Source: Verrucosispora sioxanthis (lineage in GTDB: Bacteria; Actinomycetota; Actinomycetes; Mycobacteriales; Micromonosporaceae). From it: DNA of 64,000 nucleotides. Numbering within the stretch: position 1 is the stretch's first letter; every line of letters begins with the position of its first letter. Below the pieces are notes generated by a model, which saw nothing but the letters and a program-made list of their open reading frames with translations, made no database searches and was not told the origin of the DNA. Positions 1 through 7,768 of this stretch are shown in pieces. Both the position numbers and the translations under genes were made by a program. The stretch is taken from assembly GCF_010560025.1 (NCBI RefSeq), contig NZ_SAIY01000003.1:62001-126000 (forward strand), given 5' to 3'.

Positions 1-347
1 CGAGCCGCCGCGGCGACCGATGCCGTCGGCTCGACCACGACCGCCGGCACGGTCATCAGGTCGGCGGCGACGGTGGCCTGTGCCTTCGCCGCCACCCGAC
101 GAACGCCGATGATCCGGCGGTGCCGCTCGTCCCCGGCAGCCTCGATCTTGTGCAACAGATCGGCTTCGGACACCACGCCGAGCACGCGCCCGTCCGGGTC
201 CACCACGGGCGCGGCGCTCACCCCCCTGCCCATCAGCGTGTCGACCACCTCGCGGTACGAGGTGTCAGGCCGCACCGACACGACGTCACCTGTCATCACG
301 TCGCCGACCGTCCACTGTGACTTTCGTTTCGAAGCTCTGGTGGTCAT
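1..347 (-). CDS. CBS-domain protein, 3' end cut by window edge
   Basis: The minus strand is open from an ATG at 345-347 to the window edge, giving the first 115 residues. A GGAGG ribosome-binding site lies a few bases upstream (about 353-357). After a basic N-terminus come the phrases TVGDVMTGDVVSV, GVSAAPVVD and GRVLGVVSEADLL, which are diagnostic of a CBS domain. A second CBS unit starts near DLMTVPAVVV, after a linker containing RRIIGVRRVAAKAQ. CBS pairs bind adenosyl ligands and regulate attached or partner proteins; actinobacterial stand-alone members often carry a C-terminal BON domain, which would lie outside the window. The gene is divergent from the membrane protein at 529. Confidence 0.85.
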   Translation of the reverse strand, partial: MTTRASKRKSQWTVGDVMTGDVVSVRPDTSYREVVDTLMGRGVSAAPVVDPDGRVLGVVSEADLLHKIEAAGDERHRRIIGVRRVAAKAQATVAADLMTVPAVVVEPTASVAAAA

Positions 348-528
348 CGCCTGCCTCCCTGCCCGTCCAGCCTCGCACCGCCGCCGCGCTGTCGACAGAG
401 GCGTTGGGCCCTGCCGCAGGACGGGGTTTCTCTCCTACCCGGGTAGGGGAGGGCCATCCGACCATCGGCCGTGGTCGGGGCCAGTGGTCGGGCGACGTCG
501 ACCCGTACGCCGACGAGCATCTACAGGC

Positions 529-1524
529 ATGACTGACAACCTGTCGCGGCGGATGAACCGGCACCGCCCCTTGATGGTCTTCGTCTCGGCGATGGCGGTG
601 CTCGCCGTCGTCTGCGCGGTCGGCATCGTGGCCGACCAGCGGGTCGTGACCGGCGCGCCGATCTGGCTCAAGCCGTTCAAGTTCGCGGTGTCCTTCGTGC
701 TGTACGGCGGCACCCTGGCCTGGCTGCTCTCGCTGCTGCGTCGGCGCAGCCGGATCGCGGAGTGGGCGGTCACCGTGGTGGTCGCCATGGGTGTGGTGGA
801 GATGTGCGTCATCGTCGGGCAGGTGATCCGCGGCACCACCAGCCACTACAACGAGACCACTCCGTTGAACGCCGTGCTGTGGCAGCTGATGGGCGCGGCG
901 ATCATGGTGCTGTTCGTCGCGCACGTCGTCATCGGTGTCGCGGTGCTGCGGCAGCCGGTCGCCGGCCGCGCCGGCCGGTACGCGATCGGTCTGGGGCTCG
1001 GGCTGGCGGCGCTCGGCATGCTGGTGGCGGTACCGATGACCCTGCCGGCACAGGCTCCCGTGATCGAAGGCATCGCCGGGGCACACAGCGTGGGCGTGGC
1101 CGACGGGGGGCCGGGGCTGCCGGTGGTCGGCTGGAGCACCACCGGCGGGGATCTGCGCATCGGGCACTTCGTGGGGCTGCACGGGATGCAGGTGTTGCCG
1201 ATCCTGGCGCTGCTGCTGAGCCGGATCGCTGGTGGTCGGCTGGACGAGCGCACCCGGGCGCGGCTGCTGCTCGTGCTGGGCGTCGGCTATGGTGCGGCGA
1301 CCGTGCTGCTGACCTGGCAGGCGCTACGCGGGCAGCCGCTGCTGCGACCGGACACGCTCACCCTGACCGCCGTCGCGACGCTGGCGGTGGTGACCGTCGC
1401 CGCTGCCGGCGCGGTGCTGGCCCGCAGCGGGGCTCCGGCGGGCGGCGAGCACCGGCCAGCGGGCCCGGCGGGACCGCACAGCGAGCGGGTCGAGGGTGAC
1501 GAGCGGACGGAGGTGACGGCGTGA
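529..1524 (+). CDS. Polytopic membrane protein of unknown function
   Basis: 331 residues from the ATG at 529. The frame stays open upstream to 73, but that part is antisense to the CBS gene and looks non-coding, so I use the ATG that directly precedes the hydrophobic region. About eight hydrophobic segments are visible, for example near residues 15-35, 47-67, 78-98, 117-140, 152-172 and 245-297. A conserved-looking loop, RGTTSHYNETTPLNA, lies between segments three and four. The last 35 residues are polar and Gly/Pro-rich. It overlaps the next gene by 4 nt (GTGA), so the two membrane proteins are probably translated together. No catalytic motif is recognised. Confidence 0.8.
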   Translation: MTDNLSRRMNRHRPLMVFVSAMAVLAVVCAVGIVADQRVVTGAPIWLKPFKFAVSFVLYGGTLAWLLSLLRRRSRIAEWAVTVVVAMGVVEMCVIVGQVIRGTTSHYNETTPLNAVLWQLMGAAIMVLFVAHVVIGVAVLRQPVAGRAGRYAIGLGLGLAALGMLVAVPMTLPAQAPVIEGIAGAHSVGVADGGPGLPVVGWSTTGGDLRIGHFVGLHGMQVLPILALLLSRIAGGRLDERTRARLLLVLGVGYGAATVLLTWQALRGQPLLRPDTLTLTAVATLAVVTVAAAGAVLARSGAPAGGEHRPAGPAGPHSERVEGDERTEVTA

Positions 1525-1976
1525 GTGCCACGTTGTTCACGCTGACCTTCGCGGTGGCGGCACCCTTCTGGGCGTTGATGATCCTGCTGCCGACCTGGCG
1601 GGTGACCCACCGGATCATCCGGTCGCCGCTGATCGTGCTCCCGGCCGTGGTGATCTACGCGGTGCTGGTGATCCCGGCGTTCGGCGAGGTCCTGCCGGCC
1701 GTGGTGTCGCCCACCCTCGACGGCGTACGGGAGTTGTTGGGCGGAGCCGAGGGCGCCGCGGCGGCCTGGGCACACATGATCGCTTTCGACCTGTTCGTCG
1801 GCCGGTGGGCCTGGCTCGAAAGCCGGGAACGGGCGGTCCCCCCGCTGGCGATGGCACCGGTGCTGGTGTCGACGATCCTGCTGGGGCCGCTCGGCCTGGC
1901 CGCCTATCTGCTCGTCCGCGCCAGATGGGCACCGCCGACGGTGACTTCTGGCCGCGAACCGCGACACCTAGGCTGA
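1521..1976 (+). CDS. ABA4-like (DUF4281) membrane protein
   Basis: 151 residues with a GTG start inside the stop of the preceding gene. The conserved stretch AHMIAFDLFVGRWAWL and the later hydrophobic hairpin ending YLLVRARW match the ABA4/DUF4281 family. The founding plant member acts in neoxanthin formation, but bacterial members have no established function. About four membrane segments are visible. The coupling to the upstream polytopic protein suggests a shared membrane role. The family call is fairly firm; the function is unknown. Confidence 0.8.
   Translation: MSATLFTLTFAVAAPFWALMILLPTWRVTHRIIRSPLIVLPAVVIYAVLVIPAFGEVLPAVVSPTLDGVRELLGGAEGAAAAWAHMIAFDLFVGRWAWLESRERAVPPLAMAPVLVSTILLGPLGLAAYLLVRARWAPPTVTSGREPRHLG
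1969..1974 (+). promoter_or_regulatory. -10 box TAGGCT for a probable leaderless kinase transcript
   Basis: TAGGCT fits the actinobacterial TANNNT -10 consensus and ends 6 nt before the GTG at 1981. No Shine-Dalgarno sequence lies between them. The same geometry recurs before the genes at 19982, 39386, 51144 and 53105. No convincing -35 box is visible. Confidence 0.45.
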
Positions 1977-1980
1977 GGCC

Positions 1981-3162
1981 GTGGGCTGGGTGGGACGACT
2001 GTTCGACGCGCGCGACAGCCTCGTGCGGATGGTGCTGCTCATCCTCTCCGGCCTGGGCTACCTGTTCTTCGGCACCATGTCCGCACCGACCACGGTCCAG
2101 TGGGTGCTCGCGGTGCTGGCCTTCGCGGTCGGACTCTCGCTGCACCACCGGCCACTGGCCAACATGCTCACCCAGACCGCGCTGCTGGCGGGCGCGATCT
2201 GGTTGGTCGACGACTTCACGATCAACCAGGTGGGTGCCAGTTGGGCGCTGCTCGAACTGACCATGGCCGCCCACCGGAGCCGGACCATCTGGCTGGCGGC
2301 CGGGTTGCTGGCCGTGGTCGACCTGACCGACTCGATCGGTGACCCGCTGCCGCGCCTGCTCTCCGGTGTGTTCGGGCTGCTGCCGGAGGTCGGCGTGCCA
2401 GTGCTGCTCGGGCTGGTCATCCGGACCACCCGGGAGCTCGGGCAGCAGTCGCGGCGGCGGGCCGAGGAGGAGCAGCGGCGGCGCGAGTCGGAGAACCGAG
2501 CCGCCCGCGCCGACGAACGCGGCACCATCGCCCGGGAGCTGCACGACGTGGTCGCGCACCACGTGGCGTCGATGGTGCTGCGGGTCGGGGTGGCCCGGCA
2601 CGTGCTCACCGACCTGGATCCCCGGGTCGGCGCGGTCTTCGACGACGTGCACGGCACGGGCACCGCGGCCCTTGCCGACCTGCGTCGGCTGGTCGCGGTG
2701 CTGCGTGACCCCGACGGCGTACGCGGCGACGCCGCGCTGACCGCGATCGAACCGTCGGCGCTACCGGCCGCGCTCGGCGCCGCGGTGGACCGGGCCCGGC
2801 AGGCCGGGATCACCGTGATCGCCGACATCGACCCGGCGGTCGGTAGCCTCGACGCGGTACGCGGCCTCGCGGTGCTACGGCTCAGCCAGGAGGCGTTGAC
2901 GAACGTGGCCAAGCACGCCGGTACCGACGCGGTGGCGCGACTGTCGGTGACCGTGGTCGACGGCGCCGTCCACTGGGAGGTGGTCGACGACGGTCGCGGC
3001 AGGGTGCCCGCCCCGGTGCCGGTCGGCGGCGGCCACGGCATCACCGGCATGCGCGAACGCGTCGAGGTCCTCGGCGGACAGTTGACGGCCGGACCGACCG
3101 GACCGGGCTGGCGGGTCGCCACCGTGCTGCCCGCCGGCCCGGCAGCGACGGAGCGCACATGA
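1981..3162 (+). CDS. NarL-type sensor histidine kinase
   Basis: 393 residues, GTG start. Five or six hydrophobic segments fill residues 1-148 with little extracytoplasmic loop, so the sensor probably responds to a signal in the membrane. A charged coiled-coil (about 150-180) leads to the HisKA_3 dimerisation domain, ARELHDVVAHHVA, with phospho-acceptor His188. An HATPase_c domain follows (ALTNVAKHAG N-box; VVDDGRG). The gene overlaps the response regulator by 4 nt (ATGA), so the two form a cognate pair. It starts 4 nt after the ABA4-like gene stop but has its own candidate -10 box. Confidence 0.93.
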   Translation: MGWVGRLFDARDSLVRMVLLILSGLGYLFFGTMSAPTTVQWVLAVLAFAVGLSLHHRPLANMLTQTALLAGAIWLVDDFTINQVGASWALLELTMAAHRSRTIWLAAGLLAVVDLTDSIGDPLPRLLSGVFGLLPEVGVPVLLGLVIRTTRELGQQSRRRAEEEQRRRESENRAARADERGTIARELHDVVAHHVASMVLRVGVARHVLTDLDPRVGAVFDDVHGTGTAALADLRRLVAVLRDPDGVRGDAALTAIEPSALPAALGAAVDRARQAGITVIADIDPAVGSLDAVRGLAVLRLSQEALTNVAKHAGTDAVARLSVTVVDGAVHWEVVDDGRGRVPAPVPVGGGHGITGMRERVEVLGGQLTAGPTGPGWRVATVLPAGPAATERT

Positions 3163-3785
3163 TCCGGGTACTGCTTGTCGACGACCAGCACCTCATCCGC
3201 GCCGGCCTGCGCATGCTCTGCGAGGCCCAGCCCGACATCGAGGTCGTCGGCGAGGCCGACAACGGCCGGGACGCGATCGCCCTCGCCGCCCGGCTGGTGC
3301 CCGATGTCGTGGTGATGGACCTGCGCATGCCCGGCGTCGACGGGATCTCCGCGACCAGCCGGATCCTCGCCGACCGTCCCGGTGCCCGCGTCCTGGTGCT
3401 GACCACGTTCGGCGACGACGACCACCTCTATCCGGCGTTGACGGCCGGCGCCTGCGGCTTCCTGCTCAAGGACGCGCCGCCGACCGAGCTGCTCGACGGT
3501 GTGCGCCGCGCCGCGACCGGCGACAGCCCGTTCAGCTCGGAGGTGCTGCGCCGGCTGGTGCGGCGCGCGGTGCACGCCCGCACCGGGACGCCGACGCCGG
3601 TCACCGGGCTGACCGCCCGGGAGCAGCAGGTGCTCGACCTGGTCGCCGACGGGCTGTCCAACGGCGAGATCGCCGAGCGGCTGCACATCGGCGTGACCAC
3701 GGTCAAGTCCCACATCACCAGCCTGATGACCAAGACGGGCAGCCCCAACCGGGTACGCCTGGCACTGTTCGCCCGTGGCCTGTGA
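3159..3785 (+). CDS. NarL/FixJ-family response regulator
   Basis: 208 residues. The receiver domain shows the acidic pair at DD8-9, the phospho-acceptor Asp54 in VVMDLRMPG, the T/S switch in LTTFGDDD and the conserved Lys104 in FLLKDAPP. A LuxR-type helix-turn-helix occupies about 143-200 (LTAREQQVLDLVADGLSN, then VTTVKSHI). It is coupled to the kinase upstream by an ATGA overlap and should be phosphorylated by it to control transcription. Targets cannot be read from the sequence; the adjacent membrane genes are the obvious candidates. The stop lies 6 nt from the convergent MoaD-like gene. Confidence 0.95.
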   Translation: MIRVLLVDDQHLIRAGLRMLCEAQPDIEVVGEADNGRDAIALAARLVPDVVVMDLRMPGVDGISATSRILADRPGARVLVLTTFGDDDHLYPALTAGACGFLLKDAPPTELLDGVRRAATGDSPFSSEVLRRLVRRAVHARTGTPTPVTGLTAREQQVLDLVADGLSNGEIAERLHIGVTTVKSHITSLMTKTGSPNRVRLALFARGL

Positions 3786-3791
3786 ACCGGG

Positions 3792-4094
3792 TCATCCGCC
3801 GGCCATCGCGCCGAGGACGATGAACGGCTCCTCGCCGGCGACCACCCGCTCGGGCAGGGGCGTGTCGGGTGGACAGTTGGACAGGTCCTCCTCGCAGGCG
3901 TAGAAGCGGACGAAGGCGCGGCGCTTACCGCTGTGCCGGTCGCGGATGGTGCCGAGCAGCATCGGGTAGCGCGCCTCGATGGCGTCGAGCACCAGGCGCT
4001 GGGTGGCCGGCCCGGGGCCGGCCACCTCGATCCGCACCTCGCCGGTCACCCCGGCGAGGGTCTTCAGGTGAGCCGGGAGGACGACCCGGATCAC
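3792..4094 (-). CDS. MoaD/ThiS-family beta-grasp protein
   Basis: 100 residues from a GTG at 4092-4094 that overlaps the stop of the upstream BNR gene (GTGA). The N-terminus [14 protein letters not shown] and the segment [14 protein letters not shown] match the MoaD/ThiS ubiquitin-like fold. The C-terminus is Ala-Met-Ala-Gly-Gly: the terminal Gly-Gly is the feature that MoaD, ThiS and related sulfur carriers use for adenylation and thiocarboxylation. No MoaE, ThiG or activating E1-like gene is nearby. Translational coupling to a beta-propeller protein is the main clue to its role. Confidence 0.85.
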   Translation of the reverse strand: MIRVVLPAHLKTLAGVTGEVRIEVAGPGPATQRLVLDAIEARYPMLLGTIRDRHSGKRRAFVRFYACEEDLSNCPPDTPLPERVVAGEEPFIVLGAMAGG

Positions 4095-5206
4095 GGCAGC
4101 ACCTGGACTTCCACGGAGAGCACCGGCGGCAGGTCCCGGACGATCGGCGCCCAGCTGTCGCCGCCGTCGGCGGAGCGGTAGACCTGGCCACCAGTGGTGC
4201 CGAAGTAGATGCCGCAGGGGTCGAGCGTGTCGACGGCCATCGCGTCGCGCAGGATGTTGACGTAGCAGTCGGACTGTGGCAGCCCGTCGGTCAGCGGCTG
4301 CCACTCGTCGCCGCCGGTGCGGCTGCGGTAGACGCGCAGCCGGCCCTCCGGCGGGTAGTGCTCGGAGTCGCTCTTGATCGGCACCACGTAGATGGTCTCC
4401 GGTTCGTGGGCGTGCACCGCGATCGGGAAGCCGAAGTCCGACGGCAGGTTGCCGCTGACCTCGCGCCAGTTCGCTCCGGCGTCGTCACTGCGCATGACGT
4501 CCCAGTGTTTCTGCATGTACAGCGTGTCGGGCCGGGACGGGTGCTGGGTGATGTGGTGCACGCAGTGGCCGACCTCGGAGTCCTGGTCGGGGATCTCCCC
4601 CGACCGCAGCCCCTTGTTGATCGGCAGCCAGCTGGTGCCGCCGTCGTCGCTGCGGAACGCGCCGGCCGCCGAGATGGCGGTGTAGATCCGACCCGGGTGG
4701 GCCGGGTCCAGGATGATCGTGTGCAGACACAGGCCGCCCGCGCCGGGCTGCCAGGACGGCCCGCTCGGGTGGGTGCGCAGGGCGGTCAGCTCCGTCCACT
4801 TGCCGCCGCCGTCGGTGGTCACGTAGAGCGCGGCGTCCTCCGCGCCGGCGTAGACGGTGTCCGGGTCGTCGCGGGACGGTTCGAGGTGCCAGATGCGCTT
4901 GAACTCCCACGGACGTGGCGTCCCGTCATACCAGAGGTGGTCGCCGACGTCACCGGCGTAGGCGAAGTCGTTGTCGACAGTGGTCCAGGTCCGGCCGCCG
5001 TCGTCGGAGCGCTGGATCAGCTGCCCGAACCAGCCGCCGGACTGGGAGGCGTAGAGCCGGTCCGGGTCGGCCGGCGACCCGGTGAGGTGGTAGATCTCCC
5101 AGCCCCCGAAGTGCGGCCCGTCGACCGTCCAGCTGTCGCGCCTGCCGTCGGCGGTCAGGACGAACGCACCCTTGCGCGTCCCCACCAGCACACGTACACC
5201 ACTCAT
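4091..5206 (-). CDS. BNR/Asp-box beta-propeller protein (sialidase-like fold)
   Basis: 371 residues from the ATG at 5204-5206, which has an AGAGGAT ribosome-binding site; the open frame extends further upstream but with no better start. At least five Asp-box repeats are visible: [32 protein letters not shown] and SADGGDSW. These mark a six- or seven-bladed propeller of the BNR class. There is no signal peptide, so it is probably cytoplasmic, and the sialidase catalytic Arg triad cannot be assigned. Automatic labels such as exo-sialidase would overstate the case. It is co-transcribed with a MoaD/ThiS-like protein. Confidence 0.85.
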   Translation of the reverse strand: MSGVRVLVGTRKGAFVLTADGRRDSWTVDGPHFGGWEIYHLTGSPADPDRLYASQSGGWFGQLIQRSDDGGRTWTTVDNDFAYAGDVGDHLWYDGTPRPWEFKRIWHLEPSRDDPDTVYAGAEDAALYVTTDGGGKWTELTALRTHPSGPSWQPGAGGLCLHTIILDPAHPGRIYTAISAAGAFRSDDGGTSWLPINKGLRSGEIPDQDSEVGHCVHHITQHPSRPDTLYMQKHWDVMRSDDAGANWREVSGNLPSDFGFPIAVHAHEPETIYVVPIKSDSEHYPPEGRLRVYRSRTGGDEWQPLTDGLPQSDCYVNILRDAMAVDTLDPCGIYFGTTGGQVYRSADGGDSWAPIVRDLPPVLSVEVQVLP

Positions 5207-5336
5207 CTGAGCATCCTCTCGTTTCGTCGGGCCGGCGGGCGGTCGCCGCACCGGACATACACCGGTCCTGGTCGGTCTACTCCCCGGGTACGACGAATTG
5301 GCATCAGCGGAACGGACAGCACCGGCCACCGGGGGC

Positions 5337-5843
5337 TCATCCCAAGCGGGACCGCCGGGCGTCGGTGGGCCAGATGACGGTGGTGGGGATGCCCCGCTCG
5401 CGGGCCCAGCCGACGGTCCGGTCCGTCGACGCGTCGTGGCAGCCCGGTTCGCCGTCCCAGACCGCCAGCAGCCGCTGCACCCGCGACAGCAGCTCCCGGT
5501 TGGCGGTCACGTACGCGGCCGTGCCGGAGGTGCGGTGGCCGGTGTGCAGCACCCGGGTGGCGCGGCTGAGCAACTCGTCGAAGCTGCTCCGGGCCGCCGG
5601 GGCGATGGTGTCCCGGTAGTCGGGAGCCGGCAGCACCACCTCGTACGTGCCACCGCCGTCCAGGACCGCGCGGGCGAAGATCTGGTCGGTGCCCGCCGCC
5701 AGGCAGGTGACACCGTGCACCGGCCGGTCGCTGATCCTGCGCAGTTCGAGGCGGATCGCCTCGGCGACCAGCCGCTCGGTGGCCGGGGTCAGGTTGATGT
5801 GGCCGGTGACCCCGACGCGGACCGGTTCGCGTTCAGGCGGCAT
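5337..5843 (-). CDS. SLOG-like Rossmann-fold nucleotide-binding protein
   Basis: 168 residues, ATG at 5841-5843, overlapping the upstream gene by 11 nt. The pattern starts with [10 protein letters not shown]. It continues with a glycine-containing [11 protein letters not shown] loop, [16 protein letters not shown] and a final GIPTTVIWP strand. This resembles the SLOG/DprA/lysine-decarboxylase-like Rossmann family, which binds nucleotide-derived ligands. No transmembrane segment is present. Being coupled to a TrkA-N/RyR membrane protein, it may make, bind or hydrolyse the ligand that protein senses. The fold assignment rests on motif pattern and is moderately confident. Confidence 0.7.
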   Translation of the reverse strand: MPPEREPVRVGVTGHINLTPATERLVAEAIRLELRRISDRPVHGVTCLAAGTDQIFARAVLDGGGTYEVVLPAPDYRDTIAPAARSSFDELLSRATRVLHTGHRTSGTAAYVTANRELLSRVQRLLAVWDGEPGCHDASTDRTVGWARERGIPTTVIWPTDARRSRLG

Positions 5844-7647
5844 CGGCCGAGCCTCCCCGCTGGACTGGCACGCTGGGGCCCAGCCGGATCAACTCGAATC
5901 CGCTGTCGGACAGCACGTCGGGCAACGCCCGGATCTCCTCCCGGTTCTGCTCCTTCGCGGCCGACGACAGTTCGTCCCACGGCCGCAGCAGGTGGTGTCG
6001 GCGCCGGGCGTCGTCGCGCGGCTCGCCGAACGTCCAGCCCTCGGAGCGCCGTTCCCTGCACCACCGTTCGTGTTCCAGCCGGGCCAGTTGCTCGATCCGG
6101 TCGTCGATGGCCCGCCCGGCAGCCGAGGCGTCACCGGCGCCACCGTGCCGGGGGGCCACCACGCAGCCCAGGTTCAGCAGTTTGGCCGCGATGTCCTGGA
6201 CGTGGCTGCGGTTGGCGCGGCGCAGCGACTCCGGCAGCCGGGACCAGGGCACCATGGCGGGCGCGTCGCCGAGGCGTAGCCCGGCTCGCTGCTGGGCGTA
6301 CAGGTACCGCAGGTGGATCTGCTGGGCGAGCCGCTCGGTGAGGTCCTCGGCGATCAGCCCGGCGTCGCAGGCATGGGTGAGCACCGGATACAGCCGCAGC
6401 TTCCCGTGCACCTCGTCGAGCAGGTCGTGGCGGGCGTCGCCGTGAAAGGCGGCGGCCAGCGCCGCCTGCCGGTAGACCGGCACGAAGACGATGCTGCGCG
6501 TCCCGCGCCAGAGGGCGGGGGTGTCCAGCGCGAAGCGCAGGCCGCCGATCTCGTCGGGGGCGCACAGGTAGATGCGGTCGTAGCCCTCGGCGGTGACATG
6601 GTCGAGGCCGACCAGGCCGGCGATGTCCCGGTCGTACCCGGCCAGCCGGCAGACCTCGCTGAGGAACGGATAGCGGGAGGTGGCCAGGGCGAGTTCGGCG
6701 CGGGCGTCCGGTGCCACCAGGTCCACCCGCAGCCGGCGGTCGGGCCCGCCCTGGTCGGCCTGGTGCGCCCGCCAGTGCCGGGCCGTCTCCACCAGCAGTG
6801 CCCTTCGGAAGCTGCCGTCGCCGGCGATGAGGACCGTCGTCGGCCGGTCCGGTGCCGACGGCAGCGGATGGTGCCGGTGCAGGGCCCGGGCGGCGATGTC
6901 GTCGACGTGGAAGTAGTCCAGGCGCAGCCGACTGGACCCGGCGGCGCCGAGCCGCCGGGCCTGCAACGACAGGCACATCTCCGGGTCGTGGACCTGGACG
7001 TAGACCCGGGGCGGGTGGCGACGGTCCTGGATCAGCCGGTTGGCGGTGTTGGCGATGGCGTGGTTGCGGTCGTCGTCGTCGGTGCAGGCGTAGACGGTGT
7101 GCGCCCGGGGCAGGCCGGCACCCCGCAACACCTCCACGTTCGTCGGATCGCCGACGACACCGAGGTAGCGGCGTCGGCGGTACTCCAGCGGCCCGAACGG
7201 TTCGGAGCGTACGACGACCACCCGGCCACCGTCGGCGTACAGCCGGTCGGCGAGCATGTGCGCGAACTGCGAGTCGCCGCAGACGACGGCGTGGCCACTG
7301 GCCCGCCGGGCCCGCCGCCGCCGGATCTCCGTGGCCAGCAGCAGCCGACCGGCCTCGGCCACCGCCAGCAGGGTGAACAGCGGTGCCATGAACCGGGCGA
7401 CCTGCAACTGCCACGGATACGGACCGGGTTGCTCGAAGAGTTCGGCGCTGAGGAAGAACAGTTGCAGGTCGTAGTAGAGGATGTCGTACCGGTCGGCGAT
7501 GGCCTCGGGGCGTGCCTGCGACAGGCGTTCCAGGCCGACGTAACCGAGCACCGAGGCGATCAGGCCGATCACCCCGAAGACGACCCGAAGCCACCACGCG
7601 GCGGGACGGGCCGCACCGGGGACCGGCTGGGTCATCGCACCAGCCAC
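5833..7647 (-). CDS. Membrane protein with TrkA-N and RyR domains
   Basis: 604 residues from a GTG at 7645-7647; an ATG four codons later (7633-7635) is equally possible. Two hydrophobic helices lie near 19-41 and 84-106. A TrkA-N (RCK-like) nucleotide-binding fold follows at about 119-230, with HAVVCGDSQFAHMLADRL, the acidic end of strand two replaced by VVVVRSEP, and a VVGDPTN motif. A second Rossmann-like region is centred on TTVLIAGDG (about 300-400). A RyR domain closes the protein (about 515-585, RLEHERWCRERRSEGWTFG). TrkA-N domains bind NAD(H) or related ligands; the RyR domain is rare in bacteria and occurs in nucleotide-linked conflict and signalling proteins. Confidence 0.85.
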   Translation of the reverse strand: MAGAMTQPVPGAARPAAWWLRVVFGVIGLIASVLGYVGLERLSQARPEAIADRYDILYYDLQLFFLSAELFEQPGPYPWQLQVARFMAPLFTLLAVAEAGRLLLATEIRRRRARRASGHAVVCGDSQFAHMLADRLYADGGRVVVVRSEPFGPLEYRRRRYLGVVGDPTNVEVLRGAGLPRAHTVYACTDDDDRNHAIANTANRLIQDRRHPPRVYVQVHDPEMCLSLQARRLGAAGSSRLRLDYFHVDDIAARALHRHHPLPSAPDRPTTVLIAGDGSFRRALLVETARHWRAHQADQGGPDRRLRVDLVAPDARAELALATSRYPFLSEVCRLAGYDRDIAGLVGLDHVTAEGYDRIYLCAPDEIGGLRFALDTPALWRGTRSIVFVPVYRQAALAAAFHGDARHDLLDEVHGKLRLYPVLTHACDAGLIAEDLTERLAQQIHLRYLYAQQRAGLRLGDAPAMVPWSRLPESLRRANRSHVQDIAAKLLNLGCVVAPRHGGAGDASAAGRAIDDRIEQLARLEHERWCRERRSEGWTFGEPRDDARRRHHLLRPWDELSSAAKEQNREEIRALPDVLSDSGFELIRLGPSVPVQRGGSADAA

Positions 7648-7724
7648 CGGATTACGACCATGCGCGTCATGCTATTGGACAAAGTCGATCACCAGGGCCG
7701 GCGACGTGCCGACCGGCCGGGCAC

Positions 7725-7736
7725 TTTTCGCAGGTG
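7725..7736 (+). repeat. 12-nt intergenic repeat TTTTCGCAGGTG, copy 1
   Basis: TTTTCGCAGGTG, preceded by a CCGGCCGGGC stretch, lies in the gap between the amine oxidase and the RyR gene. A second copy with a similar GC-rich 5' flank is at 9719-9730. The paired occurrence outside genes suggests a small dispersed element or a terminator-like hairpin end. Confidence 0.4.
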
Positions 7737-7768
7737 GCGCCGTTTCCCCGGGGCCGAGATGTCGGGGT

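Noticed and set aside
73..528. N-terminal extension of the membrane protein at 529
   Set aside because: The extension is antisense to the CBS gene and low in hydrophobic or conserved features; the ATG at 529 directly precedes the first helix.
286..1182. 298-codon open frame on the minus strand across the CBS and membrane genes
   Set aside because: His/Arg/Pro-rich translation without protein character; antisense to real genes on both sides.
4091..5206. Calling the BNR protein a sialidase
   Set aside because: Asp boxes only define the propeller; no signal peptide and no assignable Arg triad.
3869..5377. 502-codon plus-strand frame over the BNR gene
   Set aside because: Mirror-frame artefact of GC-rich coding DNA; the minus strand has clear Asp-box repeats.
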